A stretch of DNA of 5,613 nucleotides from Thermoplasmata archaeon (GTDB lineage Archaea; Thermoplasmatota; Thermoplasmata; Thermoplasmatales; Thermoplasmataceae), in the NCBI GenBank assembly GCA_021826835.1, contig JAKAYH010000179.1, forward strand, positions 1 through 5,613, written 5' to 3'. Below the pieces are notes generated by a model, which was given only the letters and a program-made list of their open reading frames with translations, searched no databases and was not told the origin of the DNA. Positions 1-5,259 of the stretch are shown here, in pieces. How positions within the stretch are numbered: position 1 is the first letter of the stretch; each line of letters begins with the position of its first letter. Made by a program: the position numbers and the translations under genes.

Positions 1-219
1 AGGTATTCCAGGGTTGAGAGGGTTCTCGATTCCGTCATACTAGAATCATACATACAGGGCGTCTCAACAAGAAATGTCATGAACGTTGTTGAATCTCTTG
101 GTGCTGACAATTGCAAATTCCTGCTATCAGACTTACACTGACTAGACATATTTATTCATCAGCGTGCCCACCCCCAGATCCCTTTCAATACTTCATTTAA
201 TATATATTTGACACTATAG
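1..219 (+). pseudogene. IS256-family (Mutator-type) transposase fragment, 5'-truncated by window edge and internally stopped
   Basis: The frame starting at base 1 reads 46 codons to TGA at 139-141. It contains YIQGVSTRNVMNVVESLG (residues 18-34), which closely matches the conserved 'Y..GVSTRKV..ivE.LG' segment before the DDE domain of IS256-family transposases. The preceding RYSRVERVLDSVILE matches the usual 'R..R.E..L...i.E' lead-in. Reading through the TGA in the same frame gives DIFIHQRAHPQIPF (145-186). This resembles the family's 'l..F..R.l...iPFl.vDA.Y' stretch just before the first catalytic Asp, but here IPF is followed by NTSFN and the Asp is lost. The frame ends at TAG 217-219. I therefore read one decayed copy continuing past the stop. 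Similarity is convincing up to about base 105 and weaker afterwards. The N-terminus lies outside the window, and the remaining catalytic residues are absent. The fragment cannot encode an active enzyme. No terminal inverted repeat was recognised in 142-349. Confidence 0.75.
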
Positions 220-285
220 GAAAACTTTGTCTCATTATTTAGGGGGCAGACCAGTTTTATGGTGACCGAGTTTAGACAAGTTATT

Positions 286-301
286 AGAAATTGTTTATAA
301 A
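286..301 (+). promoter_or_regulatory. Archaeal BRE/TATA promoter for the EamA permease gene
   Basis: AGAAAT (286-291) fits the archaeal BRE consensus RNWAAW and is followed by TTTATAAA (294-301). Transcription would be expected to start about 25 bases after the TATA centre, near 320-326, leaving a leader of roughly 25-30 bases before the TTG at 350. A second AT-rich TATA-like run, TAATATATAT (199-208), lies further upstream and overlaps the IS256-like remnant. It is a weaker candidate because it would give a leader of over 100 bases. The same BRE-to-TATA arrangement is seen at the glcS promoter (GGAAAT then CTTATATA). Position is inferred from motif spacing only. Confidence 0.5.
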
Positions 302-349
302 TGACTACGTTCTATTCCATCTACGAGCGGAAATCGGGTTGTCACCTTC

Positions 350-1207
350 TTGTCTGGCATTGTTGCTGCCTTTGTATGGTCGACATATTATCTTTTCATT
401 TATTATTCTTATGAACTAGACATGTTCTTAGTATTTTCTATTCCAGCGTTATCTGGTTCTACACTATTGATAATTCTTAACTCTAACTCGAGAAAATCAT
501 TAAATTACTTGCTAGACAAGAGCCTTATTTTATCGAGTCTGTTCTATTTTTCAAGTCAGTTTTTTATAATACTTTCATCCGAAAAGAACGGTTCAGTTAT
601 TACCTCGCTAGGAGTTTTGCTTGGGAATGCAGTTTTGACACCAATAATTACAATTATAATACATATAAATACTCATAAGATAAAATATCACGTTTTTGCT
701 ATCTCAATGTTTCTTGTTATTCCTTCTTCAATAATGCTCGCACTTTACGGAAAATCCATTAGAATATCAGGCATTTTGGGGGTTCTTTTTCTCCTTGGTG
801 TCATTTTTTCTCTCCCTATCTTCTTCATTGTTCTTAATTCTTCAGTTAATAAAATAGGTAGCTTTAAGGCTATTTCCGGGACTTTCTTCTGGCCTGGTCT
901 ACTAATCATTGGACTCGGTATTTTCTTATGCCCTAGACTTGATGTATTACAAACAAGCATTTCCATTTTTTTGCTTGTTATTGCCGGAATTACATCCATG
1001 GGGATAGCATATATACTTTACTTCAGATCAGTGAAATTTGTAGGACTTGCTATGACGGGGTTTTTACAGTCCTTAGTTCCCGTGTTTACAACAATATTTG
1101 TCTTTTTTTTCGAAAAAACCCCGATTACCTTAATAGATTTATTGTTAATTTTCATAATTAGTTTTGGTGCCATTATTTCAATGGCATCTATATCAAAAAC
1201 GTCTTGA
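350..1207 (+). CDS. EamA/DMT-superfamily permease, ten predicted transmembrane helices; start uncertain
   Basis: The 285-residue product is almost entirely hydrophobic. About ten membrane helices can be placed, near residues 2-21, 27-44, 58-76, 85-106, 112-132, 138-162, 175-194, 203-226, 232-254 and 260-280. This is the length and topology of a drug/metabolite transporter with two EamA repeats of five helices. The second half is typical: GITSMGIAYILYFRSVKFVG (213-232), then a helix with SLVPVFTTIFVFFFEKTPIT, matching the family's 'G...AY.ly..al...g' and 'l.Pvfa.l.....gE.lt' pattern. The substrate cannot be deduced; members export amino acids, nucleotides or small metabolites. The TTG at 350 is the first accepted start after the in-frame TGA at 302-304. 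It leaves almost no N-terminal tail before helix 1, and no Shine-Dalgarno site is visible. In-frame codons just upstream (NRVVTF) look as if they belong to helix 1. The gene stands alone, flanked by transposase remnants on both sides. Confidence 0.8.
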   Translation: MSGIVAAFVWSTYYLFIYYSYELDMFLVFSIPALSGSTLLIILNSNSRKSLNYLLDKSLILSSLFYFSSQFFIILSSEKNGSVITSLGVLLGNAVLTPIITIIIHINTHKIKYHVFAISMFLVIPSSIMLALYGKSIRISGILGVLFLLGVIFSLPIFFIVLNSSVNKIGSFKAISGTFFWPGLLIIGLGIFLCPRLDVLQTSISIFLLVIAGITSMGIAYILYFRSVKFVGLAMTGFLQSLVPVFTTIFVFFFEKTPITLIDLLLIFIISFGAIISMASISKTS

Positions 1208-1288
1208 ACTTGATTTTTGCATGAGATAACCTATTACAATCTATCGCCAATTCCCATATCTCTTGCTTCTTCAAGTATATTTTTCGTT

Positions 1289-1462
1289 TTAAGTATATGC
1301 ATACTGCTTGTCATACACAAAGTATCCGGATGATTCCATAACGTTGTACTGTATGGACTGTACATACTTCCTCACAGTCTCGTGGGATATCATGACTGAT
1401 CTGAGCCCTCTAATTTTGGACAGTTTTTCCGCCGTTTTATGAGACTGATGTGGATCCACATC
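1289..1462 (-). pseudogene. Transposase fragment (helix-turn-helix plus start of DDE domain), minus strand
   Basis: Read on the minus strand from about 1462 down to the TAA at 1291-1289, the frame gives HKTAEKLSKIRGLRSVMISH (starting near 1448), then ETVRKYVQSIQYNV and MESSGYFVYDKQYAYT before the stop. This pattern is typical of archaeal DDE transposases. A 'KTAE.L....G..vSheTVR.yv' helix-turn-helix is followed by 'sGYfvyDeQy', where the Asp would be the first catalytic residue. There is no start codon in a sensible place, and the frame stops a few residues after that Asp, so the rest of the catalytic domain is missing. The upstream edge lies in the palindrome at 1446-1463, where codons VDPH are not typical of the family and probably mark a junction. 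I cannot assign the IS family securely; a MULE-like or unclassified archaeal family is likely. It may be the missing front half of the plus-strand fragment at 1624-1824, in inverted orientation. Confidence 0.6.
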
Positions 1463-1463
1463 A
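1446..1463. repeat. 18-bp perfect palindrome at a remnant junction
   Basis: TGATGTGGATCCACATCA is identical to its own reverse complement, and no further base pairs extend it. It lies between the minus-strand transposase fragment and the plus-strand IS3-like fragment. Fourteen of its bases (1450-1463) recur at 1651-1664. It may be a rearrangement breakpoint, a remnant of an inverted repeat brought together, or a protein-binding site. A role in regulating a nearby gene seems unlikely because no intact gene begins close by. Confidence 0.6.
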
Positions 1464-1471
1464 ACATCGAT

Positions 1472-1627
1472 CTGGCGGTTAAGGATTACAATACAATAAG
1501 GCCGGATTCATCCATTAATTATCTAACACCGGATGAATTTGAATCAGCAATCATGAATGAGGATTTTAGAAAAGAATAGATAGAAAAACAGATGAAGGTG
1601 AAAAAGCATGTTGAATTTCTCGAATGA
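1472..1627 (+). pseudogene. C-terminal remnant of an IS3/IS481-like integrase-type transposase, with internal stop
   Basis: The plus frame through 1475 reads AVKDYNTIRPDSSINYLTPD followed by EFESAIMNEDFRKE, then TAG (1577-1579), then IEKQMKVKKHVEFLE and TGA (1625-1627). The 'YN..RPHSS..YLTP.eF' signature is the C-terminal hallmark of rve-type (IS3/IS481) transposases, lying just after the catalytic Glu. Here the usual His is Asp (RPDSS). The reading continues sensibly across the TAG, probably a mutated Trp codon (EW.EKQ), to a natural-looking end. Everything upstream, including all catalytic residues, is missing: before about 1472 the frame no longer resembles the family. It is a dead fragment wedged between pieces of another transposase. 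Confidence 0.7.
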
Positions 1628-1824
1628 GCTCAAAAAACTGTCCGAAGAGAGTGGATCCACATCACTTCCTCTATCTCGACGATCCTGAAGTAGAGAAGAC
1701 CTCAGACAAGGCAGAACAGCACTTCTCGGTACAGTCATGGCTGTTCAAGCATAGGTTCAAGACAAAGGATGGACTTCTAAGGACATCCTACTGGTATCAT
1801 TGGTACCTATCAATGGAAAGTTGA
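1624..1824 (+). pseudogene. C-terminal remnant of a DDE transposase
   Basis: An open frame of 66 codons begins with an ATG that overlaps the stop of the previous remnant. It contains FLYLDDPEVEKTSDKAEQHF (residues 15-34), then SVQSWLFKHRFKTKDGLLRT and SYWYHWYLS. The 'E.T.nkAEq.FS......FKtKeGll..syWYh' layout is typical of the C-terminal end of archaeal DDE transposases, with the Glu of KAEQ probably being the last catalytic acid. The first two Asp residues and the DNA-binding part are absent. The piece is therefore a remnant even though the frame is open, and the ATG is likely fortuitous. Residues 10-13 (VDPH) are encoded by the 14-bp repeat. The family is not securely named. It ends only 14 bases before the BRE of the sugar operon. 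Confidence 0.6.
1651..1664 (+). repeat. Second copy of a 14-bp repeat GTGGATCCACATCA
   Basis: GTGGATCCACATCA at 1651-1664 repeats bases 1450-1463 exactly, 201 bases apart. Only the inner GTGGATCCAC is palindromic here. Because the first copy is a palindrome, the two are both direct and inverted repeats. In the two transposase fragments of this non-IS3 type, both copies are read in the same frame as Val-Asp-Pro-His. The repeat flanks the IS3-like remnant on both sides. Confidence 0.55.
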
Positions 1825-1838
1825 CAATGTCGCCAAAT

Positions 1839-1853
1839 GGAAATTCTTATATA
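1839..1853 (+). promoter_or_regulatory. Archaeal BRE/TATA promoter of the sugar transport operon
   Basis: GGAAAT (1839-1844) matches the BRE consensus RNWAAW, and CTTATATA (1846-1853) is a near-ideal archaeal TATA box. Initiation is expected about 25 bases downstream of the box centre, near 1875, giving a leader of roughly 22 bases before the ATG at 1898. That leader has room for the Shine-Dalgarno site at 1885-1888. No operator-like inverted repeat is evident around the start site; the only small symmetry nearby is GACAATGTC (1823-1831), just upstream of the BRE. Confidence 0.7.
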
Positions 1854-1884
1854 GCGATTTTCTGATTCCTTTTTTACACATAAA

Positions 1885-1888
1885 GGAG
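1885..1888 (+). promoter_or_regulatory. Shine-Dalgarno site for glcS-like gene
   Basis: GGAG in AAAGGAGAAAGG lies nine bases before the ATG at 1898 and is complementary to the CCUCC motif of archaeal 16S rRNA. It supports that ATG as the start over the downstream ATG at codon 17, which would remove the positively charged N-terminal segment. Confidence 0.6.
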
Positions 1889-1897
1889 AAAGGCAAA

Positions 1898-3550
1898 ATG
1901 ACAGATTCGCAATTTAAACCTCCATCAGGAGGGAAGAAAAATACAATGACCATTATAATTGCAATTGTTGTTGTGGTAATTGTTATCGCAGCTGCCGTGG
2001 TCGTTGTAGAATTGGAAAGAAAGCCAGTGACACCAACTCCAAGTAAAACTGTGGAGTTTTATACATATTGGTCAACTACAGGTAAAGTAGCTTTAGAAAA
2101 ACTTTCTCCCGCTTTTCATAATGCTACTGGACTAACATTGTCACCGTTTGTGAGTCCAGGTGCTGGTGGAATTAATGCTAAATATGCTATTCTTGCGTTA
2201 ATAGAAGCGGGCAAACCACCTGCTACGTTTCAGACGCATTATGGAACTGAGATGCTGAGCTATGTTGAGGCGGCTCCAAATGGCCTTAATTCGTTTGTTA
2301 ATATGGGACCTGTTGCGGAAAAGATGAACCTTATCAATAATTCATTTCCCGAGGTTATTGAAGCAGGTTCTTTTAATGGGACTACACTTTCGTTGCCTGT
2401 AGATTTACATCAAGGTGCACAAATGTATTTCAATCCAGCAGTACTAAAAAAGTACGACCAAAAAGTTCCTACTACATTGCCGCAACTAGTTAACGTTACA
2501 AAAAATCTTACAGCAGATAAACAGGTAGCATGGTTCATTGGAGGGGCAGATGGAGGATTTGATCAGATAGTTCTTTGGGGAGATATTTTGCTTGCTGTGG
2601 CTGGAAGCCAATTATACGATCAATTTACCTATGGTATAGTGTCCCCACAGTTATGGAACGATATAAACATAACAAATAACTATTTCTCAGTATTTGAAAA
2701 TGCCAGTTATCCCGGAGAACAAAGTATGTCATGGACTCAAGGTATCCCTCTTGTAACCAGTGGAAAAGTGGCATTTCAAGATAATGGAAATTGGGAGACA
2801 AACTATGCTTTTGATTATTTGAACATTACAAACTACCCTTACATAGCTCCTTACACCAACTGGACTAACATAACACTTATGTCAACTAGTTTTCCAGGTA
2901 CAAGTCAGTACTATGAAATGATCTCTGATTCAGTAGCTGTGCCTACAGGCTCAACACAGACAAACGGATTGACATTTGCAAAGTATTTTGCGTCATATGC
3001 TGGTCAACGAATATTCACCAAGTGGAAAGCAGTTACTTTCTATGACAATATCACAACAAATTACTATAACACTCCTGCACAGTGGTACAGCTACCAACAG
3101 GCAAAGAGTACCCCTTCAAATAAGTGGGTGTACCAGTTACAGGCTGGCATGTTTGATGGGCCGACCGCAAGCTTTGAATCTGCTCTTACTACATTCTATG
3201 AATCATTCACCTCAACTAGTGCTAGTTCAACTTATAATTCAGCAGCTTCAGCGCTTGATCATTCGTTATCTTCGGTGCTCTCTAGTGAGTTATCAGAATG
3301 GAAAGCTGCAAATTCATTAGGATTAGGATATCTTGGAACAACCGGTCATCCATTCGGAGGTTATCTCCCACCTTGGGCGAATACAACAGCTAACCGTACG
3401 GCCTCTTCAAATTTAGTAACTGTAAACACCGCTCACGAAAGTAATGTTGCGGTGAACAATTTACCAGTGAAATATGTCTATATATCGCCATTTTCGTTCC
3501 TATACTTAGAGAATCTAGTGATATCGGGAACAACATTTGTTAAAAGCTGA
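1898..3550 (+). CDS. glcS: Sugar ABC transporter substrate-binding protein, glucose-binding GlcS-like
   Basis: This 550-residue protein captures sugar outside the membrane for the permeases encoded downstream. Residues 1-16 are polar and basic (GGKK at 11-14). Residues 17-37 form one strong hydrophobic helix rich in Ile and Val, which serves as an N-terminal anchor or signal. A short Pro/Thr linker (43-49) follows, then a family 1 (MalE-type) binding domain. From memory of Sulfolobus GlcS, the stretches PGAGGINAKYAILALIEAGK (87-106), SYVEAAPNGLNSFVNM (121-136), GKVAFQDNGNW (289-299) and GLGYLGTTGHPFGGYLPPW (475-493) are very similar, so I use that name. Thirteen N-X-S/T sequons (for example N75, N147, N160, N257, N321, N324, N495) fit a glycosylated archaeal surface protein. 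Residues 436-466 are rich in Ser and Ala. There is no Cys-containing lipobox and no obvious PibD site. Hexose binding is inferred from similarity; another sugar is possible. First gene of the operon; the next gene starts five bases after its stop. Confidence 0.85.
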   Translation: MTDSQFKPPSGGKKNTMTIIIAIVVVVIVIAAAVVVVELERKPVTPTPSKTVEFYTYWSTTGKVALEKLSPAFHNATGLTLSPFVSPGAGGINAKYAILALIEAGKPPATFQTHYGTEMLSYVEAAPNGLNSFVNMGPVAEKMNLINNSFPEVIEAGSFNGTTLSLPVDLHQGAQMYFNPAVLKKYDQKVPTTLPQLVNVTKNLTADKQVAWFIGGADGGFDQIVLWGDILLAVAGSQLYDQFTYGIVSPQLWNDINITNNYFSVFENASYPGEQSMSWTQGIPLVTSGKVAFQDNGNWETNYAFDYLNITNYPYIAPYTNWTNITLMSTSFPGTSQYYEMISDSVAVPTGSTQTNGLTFAKYFASYAGQRIFTKWKAVTFYDNITTNYYNTPAQWYSYQQAKSTPSNKWVYQLQAGMFDGPTASFESALTTFYESFTSTSASSTYNSAASALDHSLSSVLSSELSEWKAANSLGLGYLGTTGHPFGGYLPPWANTTANRTASSNLVTVNTAHESNVAVNNLPVKYVYISPFSFLYLENLVISGTTFVKS

Positions 3551-3555
3551 GAAAA

Positions 3556-4419
3556 ATGAAGAGATTACGAACGACTATTCTCTTCTCAGTACCTGCTTTA
3601 ATATTTGGGGCGATACTGGTATATTTTATTTTTTGGAATTTGTGGAATTCGTTCCTTAACTCCTCGTTAATACATTTTCATCCGATATTTGTGGGATTGT
3701 CAACTTATGGTATTGTATTTTCAGATCCTAGTTTTGTCACATCACTTGAAAGGTCTTTAATTTGGAGTGCAGCTTTGGTAGCTGGTGGAAATGCAATAGG
3801 AATATTCATAGGGTCATTTATTTTCTTTCTCAGAAACAATCGTGTCAAGACTGTATTTACCTCTATTTTTATTTATCCATTAGCTATTTCAAGCGCCGCA
3901 GCTGCCGTGATTTGGACCTGGCTTTTCAACATTCATACCGGAATAAACTCCATCCTCAGGCCGCTGCACTTACCAACACCTTTGTGGCTTGATAGTCCAA
4001 GCTCAGCTTTCCCTAGCTTGATTCTTGTTTCCCTCTGGATGTATTCTGGAATAGCAGCGCTGTTCTATCTTGCTGGATTTCAAAATGTTGATAAGAGTAT
4101 AATAGAATCAGCAAGAATCGATTCTGCTGGACCAATAAGAGTTTTAACCAGGATATTGCTGCCTAACGCGAAAAATGCTTTCATAGTATCGACAGCTATA
4201 CTTTTCCTTTTTGCTTTAAGAATATTTTCGCTAGCCTATGTTTCACTTGGATTAAACCCATTTATAGAAACTGCGGTTCTTAAGATGTATTTCTATTTTG
4301 AAACCGAATATTTTTCACAGTCATCGGTTGTGAGCATAATACTAGTATTGATTGCTATTGTAGTGGTGATTCCATACGCACTTTACGGTTTAAAAAGGTG
4401 GATGAAAGTTGAATCTTAA
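3556..4419 (+). CDS. glcT: Sugar ABC transporter permease, GlcT-like (MalF-type)
   Basis: The 287-residue membrane protein has about six helices (near 8-28, 66-92, 100-124, 152-174, 206-230 and 256-278), the usual set for a binding-protein-dependent sugar permease. The cytoplasmic EAA loop is at 184-203. It reads ESARIDSAGP, then ends in RILLP, matching 'EAA...G.........I.LP', and would contact the ATPase. The position after the binding-protein gene and before a second permease makes it the MalF/GlcT-type partner. The ATG lies five bases after the glcS stop; no strong Shine-Dalgarno site precedes it, so translation is probably coupled to glcS. The C-terminus is short and basic (LKRWMKVES), as expected for a cytoplasmic tail. 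The last 11 bases overlap the next gene in another frame. Substrate assignment follows from the operon only. Confidence 0.87.
   Translation: MKRLRTTILFSVPALIFGAILVYFIFWNLWNSFLNSSLIHFHPIFVGLSTYGIVFSDPSFVTSLERSLIWSAALVAGGNAIGIFIGSFIFFLRNNRVKTVFTSIFIYPLAISSAAAAVIWTWLFNIHTGINSILRPLHLPTPLWLDSPSSAFPSLILVSLWMYSGIAALFYLAGFQNVDKSIIESARIDSAGPIRVLTRILLPNAKNAFIVSTAILFLFALRIFSLAYVSLGLNPFIETAVLKMYFYFETEYFSQSSVVSIILVLIAIVVVIPYALYGLKRWMKVES
4397..4401 (+). promoter_or_regulatory. Shine-Dalgarno site inside glcT that sets the TTG start of glcU
   Basis: GGTGG within AAAAAGGTGGATG lies seven bases before the TTG at 4409 and matches the GGAGGTGAT-type complement of the 16S rRNA tail. It lies in the coding sequence of glcT. 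The frame of glcU has a TGA at 4403-4405, so TTG 4409 is the first possible start. The next candidate, the GTG at codon 18, would cut into the first membrane helix. This decides the start. Confidence 0.6.
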
Positions 4420-5248
4420 CAGTTTTAAACACGAGTCAAGAAGCGCGATAAAAGTCGCTGTGTTGATAGTTCTGGCATTACTATGGCTTATCCCAGTATA
4501 CGCGTTAATCGTAGATGGATTGAAAACTACGTCCGGTGTGTTAGCGACACCGGTCCTTGTTCCTGCTACATTTTCCTTCAGTGCAATGAAGACCGTAATA
4601 ATTGCTCTAGCGAGACCGATTGAGAATAGTCTTCTCTACGTCCTCCCTGTAGCTTTCATTTCAACCTTTGTTGGAGCTCTTGCTGCATATTACTTCTACA
4701 AAGTAACTTCGTTCCTGAATAACACAATTTTCACGCTCATAGCAATCGCAACGTTTGTGCCATACCAGATAACACTTGTACCTTTAATCAGAGTGGTAGT
4801 TTCTCTTGGAATATTCAATAGCACGTATGGACTGATTTTCGCCTTCCTAATATTTTACCTTCCAACCGGCGCACTGTTAATGTCTATCTTTATTGCTGTT
4901 CTCCCTAAAACCACAATGGAATCGGCAAGAGTTGATGGTGCTACTGATTTCACCGTATTTAGGCGTATTGTCGTCCCACTTACCATGCCAGGGATGATCT
5001 CTACGTTTATATTTATCCTTATAGAAACCTGGAATAACTTCTTTATTCCGCTTGTTTTAATTTCTAGCGCAGATAAAAGAACTGTTGCGGATGCGTTATT
5101 GTACTATACAGGAGGTTATGGTACCTTATATAATGAAAGCTTTGCGGCAGCCTTTATTGCATCGCTTATTCCTCTAGTAATCTTTATATTGTTAGGACGA
5201 TACTTTATCAAAGGCTTGATGGCTTTTGGAAGTGGAGCTAAGGGATAA
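4409..5248 (+). CDS. glcU: Sugar ABC transporter permease, GlcU-like (MalG-type), TTG start
   Basis: The 279-residue second channel subunit has about six helices (near 13-35, 72-97, 106-131, 138-163, 195-218 and 244-268). Its EAA loop is textbook: ESARVDGATDF at 171-181 and RRIVVP at 185-190, followed by LTMPG. The 'NS.........ST..g.laAYyf' segment at 73-96 is also typical of MalG-type permeases. It should pair with the product of glcT and carry the ATPase on its EAA loop. Translation starts at TTG within the last codons of glcT, overlapping by 11 bases, with a Shine-Dalgarno site inside glcT, so the two subunits are probably made in matched amounts by coupling. The C-terminus KGLMAFGSGAKG resembles the short 'qGl.aGa.KG' ending common to this family. 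The ATPase gene begins 11 bases after the stop. Confidence 0.88.
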   Translation: MNLNSFKHESRSAIKVAVLIVLALLWLIPVYALIVDGLKTTSGVLATPVLVPATFSFSAMKTVIIALARPIENSLLYVLPVAFISTFVGALAAYYFYKVTSFLNNTIFTLIAIATFVPYQITLVPLIRVVVSLGIFNSTYGLIFAFLIFYLPTGALLMSIFIAVLPKTTMESARVDGATDFTVFRRIVVPLTMPGMISTFIFILIETWNNFFIPLVLISSADKRTVADALLYYTGGYGTLYNESFAAAFIASLIPLVIFILLGRYFIKGLMAFGSGAKG

Positions 5249-5253
5249 GTGAT
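5249..5253 (+). promoter_or_regulatory. Shine-Dalgarno-like site for glcV
   Basis: GTGAT (5249-5253) directly follows the glcU stop and sits six bases before the ATG at 5260. It matches the GTGAT part of the AGGAGGTGAT complement of the archaeal 16S tail. The match is short, so translational coupling to glcU may also contribute. Confidence 0.4.
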
Positions 5254-5259
5254 TATAAC

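Larger units (their letters stand above)
1208..1838. other. Gene-free interval filled with transposase debris
   Basis: This stretch of about 630 bases between the EamA gene and the sugar operon promoter has no intact gene. A short T-run (1214-1218) after the EamA stop could help end transcription, but no hairpin accompanies it. From 1289 to 1824 the DNA is made of at least three transposase pieces, entered separately, on both strands. The remaining bases (1208-1288 and 1825-1838) contain nothing I recognise. The interval appears to be a site of repeated insertion and deletion. Confidence 0.7.

Noticed and set aside
301..417. ATG-initiated plus frame starting MTTFYSIYERK
   Set aside because: It continues into the EamA coding DNA in the wrong frame with a Cys-rich nonsense sequence and soon stops, so it is not a gene by itself. 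It matters only as a possible frameshifted N-terminus.
745..999. Minus-strand open frame inside the EamA gene
   Set aside because: It is antisense to strongly protein-like membrane helices, has no recognisable domain, and its composition is explained by the opposite strand.
1292..1305. Small inverted repeat AGTAT-ATGC-ATACT
   Set aside because: Arms of only five AT-rich bases, expected by chance in such DNA, with no T-run placement that would make it a terminator.
1624..1627. ATGA overlap between the IS3-like remnant stop and the next open frame, looking like translational coupling
   Set aside because: Both sides are C-terminal transposase remnants from different families, so the overlap is a junction accident and not an operon feature.
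1417..1643. Shared 11-mer AAAAACTGTCC (minus strand 1428-1418, plus strand 1633-1643) as further evidence that the two transposase fragments are repeats
   Set aside because: Its order relative to the 14-bp repeat is reversed between the two places, and the encoded residues are in different frames, so it is more likely chance than a duplication.
2976..3320. 114-codon plus frame within the binding-protein gene
   Set aside because: It lies entirely within glcS in another frame, with no Shine-Dalgarno site and no domain, while the glcS frame is conserved-looking throughout.
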